From JACDAN01 sp963827705 (GTDB lineage Bacteria > Actinomycetota > Thermoleophilia > Gaiellales > Gaiellaceae), in NCBI GenBank assembly GCA_963827705.1, contig CAWHBN010000021.1:68359-132358 (forward strand): 64,000 nt of DNA. The letters run 5' to 3'. This document shows positions 63,121 to 64,000 of the stretch, piece after piece. The notes beneath the pieces are model-generated. The model searched no databases and was not told the origin of the DNA. It worked only from the letters and a program-made list of their open reading frames with translations. Positions within the stretch are counted from its first letter, which is position 1. Each line of letters begins with the position of its first letter. Both the position numbers and the translations under genes were made by a program.

Positions 63121-63202
63121 GCGCATCTCCTTCCGTCCGTTGCGCACCGACGATCTTCGTGGGACCGGACGGGAGAGTTCAAGTCCCTCCCTGCCGGGCT
63201 AC

Positions 63203-63631
63203 TCAGGCGGCGCCAGAAGGCGGGCTCTCTCCTAACAGCCGGCCGACCAGCGCCTGAACCCGCTCGTCGATCTCGTCGCGGATCCTCCGCACGGTCGCCA
63301 GGTCCTGTCCGGCCGGGTCGTCGAGCTCCCAGTCTTCGTACCTCTTGCCCGGGTAGATCGGGCACGCGTCGCCGCAGCCCATCGTGATCACCACGTCGGC
63401 GGCGCGGACGCCGTCATCGGTCAGCGGCTTGGGGAACTCGTCCGTGATGTCGATGCCGAGCTCCTCGAGGACGGCGACGGCGTTCGGGTTGATCTCTTCG
63501 GCCGGCGCCGAGCCCGCGGAGCGGACGCGGATCCGCCCCCGCGAGCGCAACCTCGTCAGGCCCGCGGCCATCTGGCTGCGTCCGGCGTTGTGCACGCACA
63601 CGAACAGCACTTCGGGTACGTCGTTGCTCAC
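63203..63631 (-). CDS. arsC: arsenate reductase, low-Mr phosphatase type
   Basis: 142 residues from GTG 63631. Reduces arsenate to arsenite. VLFVCVHNAGRSQMAAGLTR holds the CX5R P-loop; VVITMGCGDACPIYPGKRYE holds the second and third redox Cys; EDWELDDPAGQD holds the DP acid. All elements of the thioredoxin/mycothiol-coupled class are present. It lies 3 nt downstream of the arsM-like gene. Confidence 0.95.
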   Translation of the reverse strand: MSNDVPEVLFVCVHNAGRSQMAAGLTRLRSRGRIRVRSAGSAPAEEINPNAVAVLEELGIDITDEFPKPLTDDGVRAADVVITMGCGDACPIYPGKRYEDWELDDPAGQDLATVRRIRDEIDERVQALVGRLLGESPPSGAA

Positions 63632-63634
63632 CGC

Positions 63635-64000
63635 TCAGCCAACCGCGGCTGCCTGCTTGATGACCGGAAGGGTCTTCCGCTCGGGCTGGATCGCCTTCAC
63701 GGCCTTGACGATCGCGCCGTGCATCCCGTCCGCGACCCTATGGGTGAACTCGACGCTGACCTGTTCGAAGCCGGCAGCCTCGAGCCCAGCCTCGTACTCG
63801 CCCTTCGACAGCGCCCCGGCGATGCAACCCACATAGGAGCCACGCTCGGCCCGTTCCTCCGGTGTCAGGTGGTCTTCCGCGACGACGTCGCTGATCCCCA
63901 TGCGCCCGCCCGGCTTGAGGACCCGCCCGATCTCGGCAGTCGGCCGGCTTGTCGATCGAAGGTTCATCACGCAGTTGGAGATCACCACGTCGACCGAGTT
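63635..64000 (-). CDS. arsM: arsenite methyltransferase-like protein (3' part; runs off the window)
   Basis: The last 121 codons. NSVDVVISNCVMNL carries the Cys that binds As(III) in ArsM; RVLKPGGRMGISDVVAEDHL, SYVGCIAGALSKGEYEAGLE (with the second conserved Cys) and VADGMHGAIVKA follow. Between NL and EIGRVL the sequence RSTSRPTA is unlike the family, and the alternative frame reads SIDKPAD, so two nearby compensating indels are likely at about 63945-63965. Upstream part not in the window. Confidence 0.85.
   Translation of the reverse strand, partial: NSVDVVISNCVMNLRSTSRPTAEIGRVLKPGGRMGISDVVAEDHLTPEERAERGSYVGCIAGALSKGEYEAGLEAAGFEQVSVEFTHRVADGMHGAIVKAVKAIQPERKTLPVIKQAAAVG

Overview
The window is high-GC DNA with tightly packed, often 4-bp-overlapping genes and frequent GTG/TTG starts. 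The gene content is typical of Actinomycetota: a DUF2469 protein, a CGNR zinc-finger regulator, a GNAT protein with a DUF4081-type N-terminus, and an MmeI-like restriction-modification enzyme. It resembles deep-branching soil or aquatic Thermoleophilia (Gaiellales/Solirubrobacterales-like). That placement is inference from gene style; the window has no rRNA or complete tRNA gene to anchor it.

Layout. (1) 1-1479: 5' part of clpC. (2) 1.7-22.3 kb: an exopolysaccharide/O-antigen-type cluster. It holds a polyprenyl-phosphate sugar transferase, a nucleotide-sugar epimerase with an internally duplicated C-terminus, a low-Mr tyrosine phosphatase, five GT4 and one GT2 glycosyltransferases, a Wzx-like flippase, a Wzy/WaaL-like membrane protein, a fused Wzz/BY-kinase, an FkbM and a second methyltransferase, a sugar-dehydrogenase/kelch fusion and a polysaccharide deacetylase. 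(3) 22.3-44.2 kb: conserved housekeeping block with lysS, a membrane-anchored Clp-N protein, greA, dus, coaX, DUF2469, folK, folB, folP, ftsH, hpt, tilS and deoD, interleaved with secreted or repeat proteins. The order tilS-hpt-ftsH ... folP-folB-folK ... coaX ... lysS ... clpC matches a neighbourhood known from Mycobacterium and other actinobacteria, so the polysaccharide cluster looks inserted between lysS and clpC. (4) 44.2-55.6 kb: cell-envelope genes (L,D-transpeptidase, DUF3999/DUF2339 pair, VanW protein), a sirtuin, a thioesterase and a small fatty-acid oxidation locus (SDR plus two divergent acyl-CoA dehydrogenases around a palindromic operator). (5) 55.7-62 kb: an accessory region beginning at a tRNA 3'-end fragment. 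It holds a membrane SH3-like protein, an MmeI-like (Type IIL) enzyme with a small partner, remnants of a GFA-family gene, a short baseplate-J-like protein, a 25-residue peptide gene, DnaA-box-like motifs and a LuxR-type regulator. (6) 62-64 kb: a secreted protein with a strong terminator, then arsC and a partial arsM-like gene.

How the genes work together. The 1.7-22 kb cluster supplies the steps of a Wzx/Wzy-type pathway: initiation, elongation, flipping, polymerisation or ligation, chain-length control and a kinase/phosphatase pair, with likely cell-surface modification. The folate genes (folP, folB, folK), coaX, lysS, tilS, hpt and deoD are core metabolism and translation.

Caveat for every reader: at least twelve places show a clean single-base frame break, several in G/C or A/T runs, where two reading frames join into one full-length family member. 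They hit essential genes (lysS, coaX) as well as accessory ones, and the gene lengths become exact multiples of three once each break is repaired. The simplest reading is residual indel error in the assembly, so those genes are annotated here as full spans and not as separate fragments.
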